Positions 13,230 to 18,767 of a DNA stretch of 25,553 bases are shown piece after piece. The position numbers were made by a program, and so were the translations under genes. The DNA lies in IMG/VR virus record IMGVR_UViG_3300047321_000064, positions 1 through 25,553 of that record; one strand, given 5' to 3'. Source of the DNA: a virus. Numbering within the stretch: position 1 is the first letter of the stretch; every line of letters starts with the position of its first letter. Under the pieces are notes generated by a model, which was not told where the DNA came from, ran no database searches, and was given only the letters and a program-made list of their open reading frames with translations.

Positions 13230-13334
13230 GATTTATATGTTTACAATATGTTTATGTTCAATGGGTTGAACACTTCGGCGTTCAATTTGAACACTTTGCG
13301 CCGATTTGGTGCAGCAGATTGAACACTTCTTGTG

Positions 13335-13343
13335 TTATCCACA
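13335..13343 (+). promoter_or_regulatory. DnaA box 1
   Basis: TTATCCACA, an exact match to the strong DnaA-box consensus TTATNCACA, located between iterons. It lies on the same strand as box 2, with 26 nt between their starts. Confidence 0.85.
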
Positions 13344-13360
13344 GGCTCCGAGTCAGCCAG

Positions 13361-13369
13361 TTATCCACA
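13361..13369 (+). promoter_or_regulatory. DnaA box 2
   Basis: A second exact TTATCCACA, direct repeat of box 1, both followed by G (TTATCCACAG). Confidence 0.85.
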
Positions 13370-13465
13370 GCAATTACCTCAAAATTGAACACCCGTTCCG
13401 TGTTTAGTGTTCAGCCACAGACACACTGGAGCGTACCGGAGTGTTCAAAAAACAAGACCAGACAA

Positions 13466-13690
13466 ATGAAAACGATCCTATCCCTTATGGCAGCCCTGTC
13501 CCTTTCGGCCTGTGCGACCCCTGACTTCGACTGGCGCTACGCCGACCACTCGTGCTCCATGCACTGCTCGGACGCCTACAACGAGTGCCTGTCGTCCAAT
13601 CCTCTGACCCCAGGGATCCAGAAGCTCCAGTGCAACTCGTCCCTGAAGCTCTGCGCGACCACCTGCGGAGCCACACTCGTCAACAATTGA
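13466..13690 (+). CDS. Small Cys-rich lipoprotein (74 aa)
   Basis: Probable outer- or inner-membrane lipoprotein expressed beside the plasmid functions. Residues 1-15 form a lipoprotein signal (MKTILSLMAALSLSA) with lipobox LSAC and lipidated C16. The mature part has six Cys with symmetric spacing: C30-x3-C34-x6-C41-x14-C56-x6-C63-x3-C67, suggesting a disulfide-pinned helical hairpin in the periplasm. I recognise no family; it is not Pro-rich as Rz1 usually is. The ATG at 13466 is chosen because the longer frame from 13319 runs through the iterons and DnaA boxes. It ends 10 nt before a strong terminator. A lysogenic-conversion or exclusion role is possible but unproven. Confidence 0.75.
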   Translation: MKTILSLMAALSLSACATPDFDWRYADHSCSMHCSDAYNECLSSNPLTPGIQKLQCNSSLKLCATTCGATLVNN

Positions 13691-13696
13691 AATCGA

Positions 13697-13746
13697 AAAA
13701 GACCCCCTCAAGGTTCCCGTAATGGGTTCCCGAGGGGGTATTTTTT
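13697..13746. terminator. Bidirectional intrinsic terminator between converging operons
   Basis: ACCCCCTC (13702-13709) pairs with GAGGGGGT (13732-13739), with a smaller internal GGTTCCC/GGGTTCCC region. A T-run follows on the plus strand (13741-13746) and an A-run precedes (13697-13700), giving a U-run for leftward transcripts. It can therefore stop both the rightward maintenance genes and the leftward late operon. Confidence 0.85.
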
Positions 13747-13773
13747 CACTGCGGGCGCTATCCTGGCTATAAT
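13745..13773 (+). promoter_or_regulatory. Promoter of the candidate small RNA
   Basis: Perfect -10 box TATAAT at 13768-13773, 17-nt spacer, and TTCACT (13745-13750, 4/6) as -35, the latter lying at the end of the preceding terminator T-run. Predicted start near 13780. Confidence 0.65.
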
Positions 13774-13779
13774 GAGAGC

Positions 13780-13894
13780 GACACATGTGCCCTCCTCAAG
13801 TTCGCATGTGACGACCGCTCGAAGCTTCCTAGGGCCAGTGAGCGTAGGGGTTGGCTAGACACGGGAAAGCCCGCTTCGGCGGGACTTTTCTTTT
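13780..13894 (+). ncRNA. Candidate small RNA (~110 nt)
   Basis: A stand-alone transcription unit in the gap between converging operons: promoter at 13745-13773, no convincing ORF, and an intrinsic terminator whose CCCGC-TTCG-GCGGG hairpin (13870-13883) is followed by ACTTTTCTTTT. The 5' part can form a hairpin from CACATG and CATGTG arms around 13781-13810. Possible roles are plasmid copy control, a regulator of phage or host mRNAs, or interference with leftward late transcription that would read across the same DNA. No RNA family was recognised. Confidence 0.5.
13870..13894 (+). terminator. UUCG-loop terminator of the candidate small RNA
   Basis: Stem CCCGC/GCGGG closed by a TTCG tetraloop (13870-13883), followed by ACTTTTCTTTT. 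The T-rich tail is on the plus strand, so it terminates rightward transcription best. Confidence 0.75.
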
Positions 13895-13933
13895 GGTCCG
13901 AAGAATTGATAACTTCTATTACGTAAACTCGGA

Positions 13934-14161
13934 TCAGTGAAGGACGAGCTTCGTCACCACTTCCTTGAGGCCCAGGACGTTCACCGCGAACACCATGCCA
14001 CCACCGTAGAGCGCCCACTTGATCTGCAGCAGGACCTTCTCGATGGCCTTCAGGGAGGCCCCAAAGTCCTCCTGTGAGTCCTCGAGGTCCTCGAGCTTCT
14101 CTTCCTGTGCGTCCATCCTGAACTCCAGCTTCGCTACTCGGCTGTCGATGTTGTCTTCCAT
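13934..14161 (-). CDS. XhlA-like coiled-coil membrane protein (lysis accessory)
   Basis: A 75-aa protein. Residues 5-45 form a strongly charged coiled coil (SRVAKLEFRMDAQEEKLEDL onward), followed by one membrane segment, about 47-68 (IKWALYGGGMVFAVNVLGL), and a short tail. This layout is that of XhlA/hemolysin-type proteins that work with holins in host lysis. It is the last gene of the late operon, 5 nt beyond the holin gene. The exact part it plays here is inferred from architecture and position; it could also be a spanin-like or holin-modulating protein. Confidence 0.7.
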   Translation of the reverse strand: MEDNIDSRVAKLEFRMDAQEEKLEDLEDSQEDFGASLKAIEKVLLQIKWALYGGGMVFAVNVLGLKEVVTKLVLH

Positions 14162-14166
14162 TTTCG

Positions 14167-14721
14167 TTACTCAATCGGCTGCGCTTTCGCGAGCAGTGTG
14201 GTCTTGTCGTTGCTCGAGTTCGTGTCACCGAACCAGAAGTGAATGGTGGCCAGCCAGGCGGTGCCGAGCGAGCCGATGAGGCTGTACAGGATCGCCTTGT
14301 TGGCGTCCGGGGTGTTGAGGAACATCATCCCCGCCACCAGGCCGAAGAAGCCGAGGGTGATGACCAGGGTGAGCACCGGGGGCACCCAGGAGCGCGTGGA
14401 GGTCTGCATGGTGCGTGCCCCCTCGACGTCCTGGACCTTGAGAGCAGCGAGGGCCTCTGCATCCTTGAACCCCAGGGACGCCATGGCCACCTGGAAGTCC
14501 TGATCGGCCTTGCGCACGGCTGCAAGCTGCTCCGGGGTGGCCCCAGAGATCGCCTGCGCCACAGCGTCCTGGCGCTGCTCCACGGGGTCGTTGGAACCCG
14601 GAGTGAGGCCGAAGACCTTCTCCAGGGCTGTGACCGCTGTTCCTGCCAAGGGGCCACCGATGGCCGATGCGATAGTCGGGGCGAGGCTAGTTACGGCACC
14701 TGCGATTGCTGACCAACTCAT
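14167..14721 (-). CDS. Holin of the 3-TM type
   Basis: Permeabilises the inner membrane at the end of infection so that the endolysin can reach peptidoglycan. The 184-aa sequence has an N-terminal Gly/Ala-rich hydrophobic segment (about 5-32), a charged helical middle (48-105), then two clear membrane segments: VPPVLTLVITLGFFGLVAGM (113-132) with flanks, and AILYSLIGSLGTAWLATIHF (143-162). The end (WFGDTNSSNDKTTLLAKAQ) is the usual C-terminal signature of the gene-transfer-agent/phage 3-TM holin family. Its ATG overlaps the endolysin stop (ATGA), coupling translation of the lysis pair. Confidence 0.85.
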   Translation of the reverse strand: MSWSAIAGAVTSLAPTIASAIGGPLAGTAVTALEKVFGLTPGSNDPVEQRQDAVAQAISGATPEQLAAVRKADQDFQVAMASLGFKDAEALAALKVQDVEGARTMQTSTRSWVPPVLTLVITLGFFGLVAGMMFLNTPDANKAILYSLIGSLGTAWLATIHFWFGDTNSSNDKTTLLAKAQPIE

Positions 14722-15176
14722 GCTGCCACCTCCTTGAGTCCGAGAAAAAACTCTGCCATCTCGCCAGACCGCCGGTTGACTAGGCCCGCGAGGACCTTAC
14801 CTGCCGCCTTGTTCCACTTCGGGAACTCGTGGCCTGCCTCTTCGACCTTGCCCTCGTTCAACAGGGAGAGCAGCGTCGAGTGATCGAAGTTGCCCGTGCC
14901 CACGTTGTACGAGAACGAGCACAAAGCGGCCTTCTCTTCGTCCGAGAGCGACACCTTGACCACGGAGTCCAAGTGGGCACCAAGGGCCTCCACGCGATCC
15001 AGGAGATCCTGGTCGGCTTGCACCTGGGTCCACACGGTTGCGGGGCCGATCTTGGGTCCCGTTGCGCCGTAGCCAATGGTCCATGGTGCGGCACCAGTCG
15101 CAGGGTCCGGATAAGCCTTTAGCTTGCATCCTTCGAACTGCTTAATAAGTTTCAGTGCTTCGTCGCACCATGTCAT
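14718..15176 (-). CDS. GH24 lysozyme-type endolysin
   Basis: Cleaves the glycan chains of peptidoglycan. Catalytic triad of phage GH24 lysozymes: E15 (QFEGCKLKAYPD), D24 and T33 (PWTIGYG). Further family motifs are ALCSFSYNVGTGNF (about 93-106), LLSLLNEGK and GLVNRRSGEMAEF. Length 152 aa is typical. The start is the ATG at 15176 with AAAGGA upstream; the open frame to 15299 adds an Arg-rich stretch that is only the other-frame reading of the 73-aa gene. There is no signal peptide or SAR segment, so export should depend on the adjacent holin. It sits in a lysis cassette: 73-aa gene, endolysin, holin, XhlA-like. Confidence 0.93.
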   Translation of the reverse strand: MTWCDEALKLIKQFEGCKLKAYPDPATGAAPWTIGYGATGPKIGPATVWTQVQADQDLLDRVEALGAHLDSVVKVSLSDEEKAALCSFSYNVGTGNFDHSTLLSLLNEGKVEEAGHEFPKWNKAAGKVLAGLVNRRSGEMAEFFLGLKEVAA

Positions 15177-15196
15177 GTTTAAATCCTTTGTGAGGC

Positions 15197-15418
15197 TTAA
15201 TCGGGGATGATGGCCCTTGCGCCCTCGTCGGGTTCCAAGGACCGCTTGCAGTGATCCTTCTGGATCTTGTCGAGGAGACCGCAGAGGATGCAGCCCCAAC
15301 GCTTCCCCTCGGCCTCAGCTTTCGCTGCGCGACTCGAGATGGTTTCGTCGGGGTCTCCACCCGCCACGGTGTTCACGAACTGGTCCAGAGAGACCAGGAG
15401 GTTCCATAGGTATTGCAT
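15197..15418 (-). CDS. Conserved-looking lysis-cassette protein (73 aa), unknown function
   Basis: The protein begins with an amphipathic or weakly hydrophobic helix (LWNLLVSLDQFVNTVAGG) followed by DPDETISSRAAKAEAEGKRW, CILCGLLDKIQKDHC and an acidic end. Proteins with the motif GDPDETISSR occur, to my memory, beside lysis genes in other phages, always without known function. The start ATG at 15418 has only a weak ribosome site. The gene lies between the fibre-assembly-like gene and the endolysin and is cotranscribed with both. A membrane-associated lysis accessory is possible but unproven. Confidence 0.72.
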   Translation of the reverse strand: MQYLWNLLVSLDQFVNTVAGGDPDETISSRAAKAEAEGKRWGCILCGLLDKIQKDHCKRSLEPDEGARAIIPD

Positions 15419-15433
15419 GGCGTTAGTCGAGGG

Positions 15434-15862
15434 TTAATCCAGCGGGAACGGAGGGAGAAGCCCAGGGACCTCAGAGACCGTGGGGAACCCGCGCGTCCCT
15501 GCCTGGACATCAGCCAAGATGCTGTAGGCCGTGTTCCATACCTGAGACCGCCACGCACGGAACGCTTGGCCTTCCTGTTGGAACTTAGGGACCGAGGGTT
15601 CGCCTGCGTAGGTCACAGCCGTGGTCAGGTCGTCGTAGTGATACGACTGGGCCTTGGCGTCCATGATGGACTGTACGGTGGACGTTAGGAGGGCCTGGAG
15701 GGCCGTGGGGGTAGGCTGAGGGGGACTGTAGGGAGTCGCTGTGTTGCCTTGGGAGACCCAGAGCAGGTAGGCGACATAGTCGGAGTTGGCTTCGTCTTGG
15801 GGGATGAAGGCTCCATCGGAGTCCCTAACGACTCCCCCGAGTTGATTGATTGTGTAGGCCAT
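15434..15862 (-). CDS. Tail-fibre-associated / fibre-assembly-like protein (142 aa)
   Basis: The N-terminal half (IPQDEANSDYVAYLLWVSQG followed by a Pro-rich TPYSPPQPTP) is the pattern of phage fibre-assembly and fibre-cap proteins, in which an 'xxYLxWVAEGN' motif precedes a Pro-rich linker. The C-terminal half is helical (LQALLTSTVQSIMDAKAQ, FRAWRSQVWNTAYSILADVQ), as in proteins that sit after a fibre gene. It directly follows the tail fibre gene with a 3-nt gap, supporting a chaperone or fibre-linked structural role. Which of the two cannot be told from sequence. Confidence 0.75.
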   Translation of the reverse strand: MAYTINQLGGVVRDSDGAFIPQDEANSDYVAYLLWVSQGNTATPYSPPQPTPTALQALLTSTVQSIMDAKAQSYHYDDLTTAVTYAGEPSVPKFQQEGQAFRAWRSQVWNTAYSILADVQAGTRGFPTVSEVPGLLPPFPLD

Positions 15863-15865
15863 CGT

Positions 15866-17317
15866 TTAGAGTTCCGCTGAGGCCGTCCAAGTTCCCGCAC
15901 CGTCCCACCCGCACCAGCTAGTCAGCCCGAGTCCCTGCCACGTGAACGTGCTCACCATTCCCATCACGCTAGTAGGTGTGAAAACCACGTCTGAGCCGCC
16001 GCTGTAGTATTTCCAGCCGGTAAGCACCATCGTAGGATTTGTGCGTTTTTGTACTAGGAAGGGGACTGTTCCATACGCGGAAGTTACGCCTGTAAGCCCC
16101 GACATATAGGTAAACGGTTCGACACCAGTCTCGTAATACCGCTGACACAACGCGAGTTCCAAGCCATACGAACGGCGTTCGAAGGGGGTCGCTACGGTGC
16201 CTGCTTCGAGTTGCACGAGGCCCACGGTGCCCCCAGAGAACCTCACGGTTGCATTGGTGTTCGCCGTTAGAGTCACCTGCCCGTTCTTCGCTACAGCAGA
16301 CCCGTTGACCGTAGCGGCAGCCGTGCCGGTCCATGAGAGCGTGAACGTCCCCCCTTCGATGTTGTTGCCCTCGATAGCCTGCTCCATGCCCCCTGCGGGG
16401 GCCGTGACCAAGTTACCGTTGGCAGACGCTGCGAAGGTTAAGGACTGCCCACTCACGACCACGCGCCAACGGTCGAAAGTGTACTGATTGGCTCCGGTCG
16501 TTGCGGCCCCACTTGCGTAGGCCCGTTGGTTGACTCGGAAGTCTCCGTTGATGATCCGGTTCTTGCCGACAACCGACGAAAGGATGCTCTGGGCGTTCGT
16601 TGCCGAAGTGGCGGCTGCGGTAGCCGAGTTAGCAGCATTGGTCGCGCTGGTAGCGGCTTGGGACGCCGAAGTGGCCGAAGCTGAGGCACTGTTCGAACTA
16701 TTGGTCGCCTGAGTGGCCGAGCTTGAGGCGCTGGTCGAGGCCGCTGCGGCGCTAGACGAAGCAGCCCCTGCACTTGTAGATGCTGAGGATGCCTGATTGG
16801 TTGCCGTGGTGGCACTGGTCGATGCTGAGGATGCCGAAGCGGAAGCAGACGAGGCGCTCGAGGCGCTGTTGTTCTCAGACGTCTTCGCAGCGTTCTGGCT
16901 TACAAGTGCCGCTGCTGCACTGGCGGCACTATTGGATTCCGAGGTGGCCGCGTTGGTCGCGCTCGTCGAGGCGGCTGTGGCCTGAGTCGTCGCGATGCCT
17001 GCCTGGGTCGTTGCCGTGTTGGCGTTCGTTGCCGAGGCAGTTACCGCAGCGTTCGTCGAGGCCACTGCGGTGTTCGCCGTAGCGATAGCAGCCTGGGCCT
17101 GGTTCAGCGTGGTGGTTGCCTGCTGGGCCAGGGACGACACGTTGGTCTCGGAGATCGCGGCGTTGCTCGCGGAGGCTTCGGCTTGCACGGCTGCCGCTTG
17201 GGCTTGGGAGTTCGCTGCGGTAACCGTGGCGACCTGAGACGTGAGGTTGTCGATCAGTGCGTTGGTCGAGTCAGCCTCCGGGGCCACGTTGGTGCCCGAA
17301 AAGAAGGAGGTGGTCAT
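15866..17317 (-). CDS. Tail fibre protein with Ala/Ser/Thr/Asn repeat shaft
   Basis: A 483-aa receptor-binding fibre. Residues 1-25 form a short attachment region. Residues 26-247 are a low-complexity shaft of Ala, Ser, Thr and Asn with repeated SATNAA/TSAS units, as in phage fibre-repeat proteins that form trimeric coiled coils. Residues 252-395 (NRIINGDFRVNQR, FDRWRVV, VQLEAGTVATPFERR, LALCQRYYETG) match the carbohydrate-binding-like domain found at the end of many fibres. The last 90 residues form a variable tip, presumably the host-binding part. No enzymatic motif is seen. The start ATG at 17317 lies 7 nt after the adaptor gene, with a weak ribosome site. Confidence 0.9.
   Translation of the reverse strand: MTTSFFSGTNVAPEADSTNALIDNLTSQVATVTAANSQAQAAAVQAEASASNAAISETNVSSLAQQATTTLNQAQAAIATANTAVASTNAAVTASATNANTATTQAGIATTQATAASTSATNAATSESNSAASAAAALVSQNAAKTSENNSASSASSASASASSASTSATTATNQASSASTSAGAASSSAAAASTSASSSATQATNSSNSASASATSASQAATSATNAANSATAAATSATNAQSILSSVVGKNRIINGDFRVNQRAYASGAATTGANQYTFDRWRVVVSGQSLTFAASANGNLVTAPAGGMEQAIEGNNIEGGTFTLSWTGTAAATVNGSAVAKNGQVTLTANTNATVRFSGGTVGLVQLEAGTVATPFERRSYGLELALCQRYYETGVEPFTYMSGLTGVTSAYGTVPFLVQKRTNPTMVLTGWKYYSGGSDVVFTPTSVMGMVSTFTWQGLGLTSWCGWDGAGTWTASAEL
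16585..17245 (-). repeat. Low-complexity Ala/Ser/Thr/Asn-coding repeat region in the fibre gene
   Basis: The DNA encodes degenerate units such as SATNAA, TSAS and SSAS; the nucleotide repeats are imperfect (GCN, AGC/TCN-rich), with local similarity between GCCGAAGCGG-type segments. Such tracts allow length change by recombination. Confidence 0.75.
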
Positions 17318-17324
17318 CTGTTGA

Positions 17325-17936
17325 TCAGTAGTCCGTGTTGTAGGCAGGAGAGACGGCCATTGCCGACTGCTCCATGTCAGTCATGCGGGCCTGCTCGTCC
17401 AGGTCGTCATAGAGTTGGTTGAAGCGTCCTTCGAACGTGGCCGTGCGGTCGTCGACGAAGTAGTCCGTCGCGTAGCTAAGGGCACCGTAGATCAGGAGGT
17501 CAGCAGCGATCTGTCCGAAGAGGTTCTCGTCCGTGTCCGCAACCATGGGAGGCTGCGCTGCGTGGTAGACCATCGTGGTCTGGTGGCCCGCAGGGAGAGT
17601 CGGCTTGATGAGGAGGGAGCCGCCCACACGCACGTAGTACCTTGGGTCCCCGGGGGCCATTTGGAGCCTCAGGAAGTGCCCGAGGTCCCTGGTCTCCATG
17701 AGACCGCAGTCACTGTAGAGGTACTTGATGCTGAGGAAATCGGGAGGGAGGACAATCTGGTCCGAGGGAACGTCTTGGGTCCCCTGGGTGATCATCATCT
17801 TCTCCATGCCAGGAATGCGGAGCGTGCGCTCGATACGCGTCTGGGCCATTCCGAGGAACTCGTTCAGCAACTCCGTGGTTGCGTCGTTTCGGTTCAGGAT
17901 CGCTGCGAGCTTCGTGCGGAGTTGTAGAAGGTTCAT
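17325..17936 (-). CDS. Head-tail adaptor protein (SU10/P22 gp4-like)
   Basis: Forms the ring between portal and tail in short-tailed phages. The 203-aa sequence has the family's plan: an N-terminal helical region (MNLLQLRTKLAAILNR, LLNEFLGMAQTRIERTLRI), a central beta region ending in ILPPDFLSIKYLY-type sequence (VLPPDFLSIKYLY), a LIKPTLPAGHQTTMVYHA strand pair, and C-terminal helices (IAADLLIYGALSYATDYF). It lies downstream of the capsid genes and upstream of the fibre gene, as expected for an adaptor. The start ATG at 17936 is 3 nt beyond the previous gene. The assignment rests on pattern recognition, with the fold class more certain than the precise subfamily. Confidence 0.8.
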   Translation of the reverse strand: MNLLQLRTKLAAILNRNDATTELLNEFLGMAQTRIERTLRIPGMEKMMITQGTQDVPSDQIVLPPDFLSIKYLYSDCGLMETRDLGHFLRLQMAPGDPRYYVRVGGSLLIKPTLPAGHQTTMVYHAAQPPMVADTDENLFGQIAADLLIYGALSYATDYFVDDRTATFEGRFNQLYDDLDEQARMTDMEQSAMAVSPAYNTDY

Positions 17937-17939
17937 GTC

Positions 17940-18236
17940 TTAGATAGCCTTTTCGGTGGCGAGGAAGTACTCGAGGTTCTCGTTCTTGAGCTTCGCCACG
18001 GTCTTCTTGATCGGCTCCTGGAACACGTCATATCCATCGCGGTACCACTTGTCTACGAGGGCCGCAGGGATGGAGGCTACGTGCATCATTTCGCGCTCCC
18101 GCACGTTGTGGGAGGCAAGGCGCTTGTCGGCGAGGTCCTTGAGGAGCGAGTCGGGGATGGTTTGATGTGTGGTGACGATGTGCCCGTCTGTGTTGGACTG
18201 GACGTCTACAGACACGCCGTTATCGAGTTTCAGCAT
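17940..18236 (-). CDS. Hypothetical structural-region protein (98 aa)
   Basis: Not recognised. It begins with a short beta part (LKLDNGVSVDVQSNTDGHIV), then mostly helix (DSLLKDLADKRLASHNVRER, IPAALVDKWYRDGYDV, IKKTVAKLKNENLEYFLATE). Its position between the capsid and adaptor genes suggests a small virion or assembly protein. Its first codons overlap the end of the HNH gene by 17 nt, so the HNH gene probably arrived upstream of an existing gene. Only its coding status is reasonably secure. Confidence 0.75.
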   Translation of the reverse strand: MLKLDNGVSVDVQSNTDGHIVTTHQTIPDSLLKDLADKRLASHNVREREMMHVASIPAALVDKWYRDGYDVFQEPIKKTVAKLKNENLEYFLATEKAI

Positions 18237-18672
18237 TGCGGAGGGATCGGATGTGGGCGATGGTCGCTCCGAGGAGCTTCATCTCTGAGGGGGAGAACGT
18301 GTCACTGCGCACTCGATTACATTCGGTGCAGCAGGAGACCACGTTGGACTGGAGGTGTCCGAGGGAGTTATCGAGGCGGTCGAGGCCGCGAATATCAGCG
18401 GTAGTGCCACAGTAGGTACAAGGCTCCTCGGTGGTCTTTAAGAAGAATTCACCGGTAAGGTCGTTGTCCCTGCCCGCTTTGATGTCATGCTGCTTGTACG
18501 CGTACATCCTGCGCAGCCGTTTAGGCGTGCCTAGGGACGCATACGCCTTGTTTCTGGCGTTGAAGCACGGCTTACATTCGCTAGTCATCCCGTCGCGGTT
18601 AGCTGAGGCCTTGTAGAAGAACTCGCTGGTTGACGGATGTGTCTCCCCGCACTTGGTGCAGGTCTTTTGCAT
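18220..18672 (-). CDS. HNH endonuclease with N-terminal zinc-ribbon
   Basis: A 150-aa free-standing endonuclease. The N-terminal KTCTKCGETHP and ECKPCFNARNK segments (C5, C8, C33, C36) form a zinc-ribbon. The HNH core is CTYCG (about 90-94) followed by RGLDRLDNSLGHLQSNVVSC and CTECNRVRSD, in which paired Cys hold zinc around the catalytic motif. It is the third HNH gene of the window and interrupts the structural genes between the capsid and 98-aa genes. It lacks a visible ribosome site and starts directly behind a terminator-like hairpin, so expression is probably low. Homing is the likely role; a packaging-related nick is an alternative. Confidence 0.85.
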   Translation of the reverse strand: MQKTCTKCGETHPSTSEFFYKASANRDGMTSECKPCFNARNKAYASLGTPKRLRRMYAYKQHDIKAGRDNDLTGEFFLKTTEEPCTYCGTTADIRGLDRLDNSLGHLQSNVVSCCTECNRVRSDTFSPSEMKLLGATIAHIRSLRNAETR

Positions 18673-18674
18673 GG

Positions 18675-18715
18675 AAGAAAAAGAGGGGCCACCGCGAGAG
18701 TGGACGGAAGCCCCT
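18675..18715 (-). terminator. Terminator-like hairpin after the major capsid gene
   Basis: Reading leftward, AGGGGC (18715-18710) pairs with GCCCCT (18689-18684), with a further internal GTGG/CCAC pairing, and is followed by CTTTTTCTT. It could reduce transcription of the downstream HNH, adaptor and fibre genes relative to capsid. Confidence 0.6.
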
Positions 18716-18730
18716 GTAAAGGAATCTGGA

Positions 18731-18748
18731 GGACCCCCGAAGGGGTCC
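18731..18748 (-). other. UUCG-type hairpin after the major capsid gene
   Basis: Perfect 7-bp stem GGACCCC/GGGGTCC with a tetraloop (TTCG on the coding strand), 20 nt beyond the capsid stop and without a T-run. Such hairpins protect mRNA 3' ends from exonucleases. Confidence 0.6.
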
Positions 18749-18767
18749 CGAGGTGTTACTCAGCCGG

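Larger units (their letters stand above)
13256..13448. repeat. Iterons and palindromes TTGAACACTT
   Basis: TTGAACACTT occurs exactly at 13266-13275, 13287-13296 and 13319-13328, with a partial copy (TTGAACAC) at 13385-13392. Inverted copies are AGTGTTCA at 13406-13413 and AGTGTTCAA at 13440-13448. The first two forward copies are also halves of palindromes: GTTCAA-TGGG-TTGAAC (13256-13271) and GTTCAA-T-TTGAAC (13280-13292). These could bind Rep as dimer (autorepression) and the direct copies as monomer (initiation). Confidence 0.85.
13221..13465. other. Candidate plasmid origin of replication (oriV)
   Basis: A non-coding region between the rep-like gene and the lipoprotein gene. Left to right it holds an AT-rich stretch (13221-13262) suitable for unwinding, several TTGAACACTT iterons, two exact DnaA boxes and more iterons in inverse orientation. 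This is the standard composition of an iteron-controlled theta origin beside its Rep gene. No experimental support is visible in sequence. Confidence 0.8.

Noticed and set aside
13319-13465. N-terminal extension of the lipoprotein ORF through the origin
   Set aside because: It would translate iterons and DnaA boxes; the ATG at 13466 starts a perfect lipoprotein signal sequence.
13767-14228. 153-codon minus-strand frame overlapping the XhlA-like gene
   Set aside because: Arg/Gly/Pro-rich shadow of the XhlA-like gene and the end of the holin gene; it also runs through the small RNA terminator and has no ribosome site.
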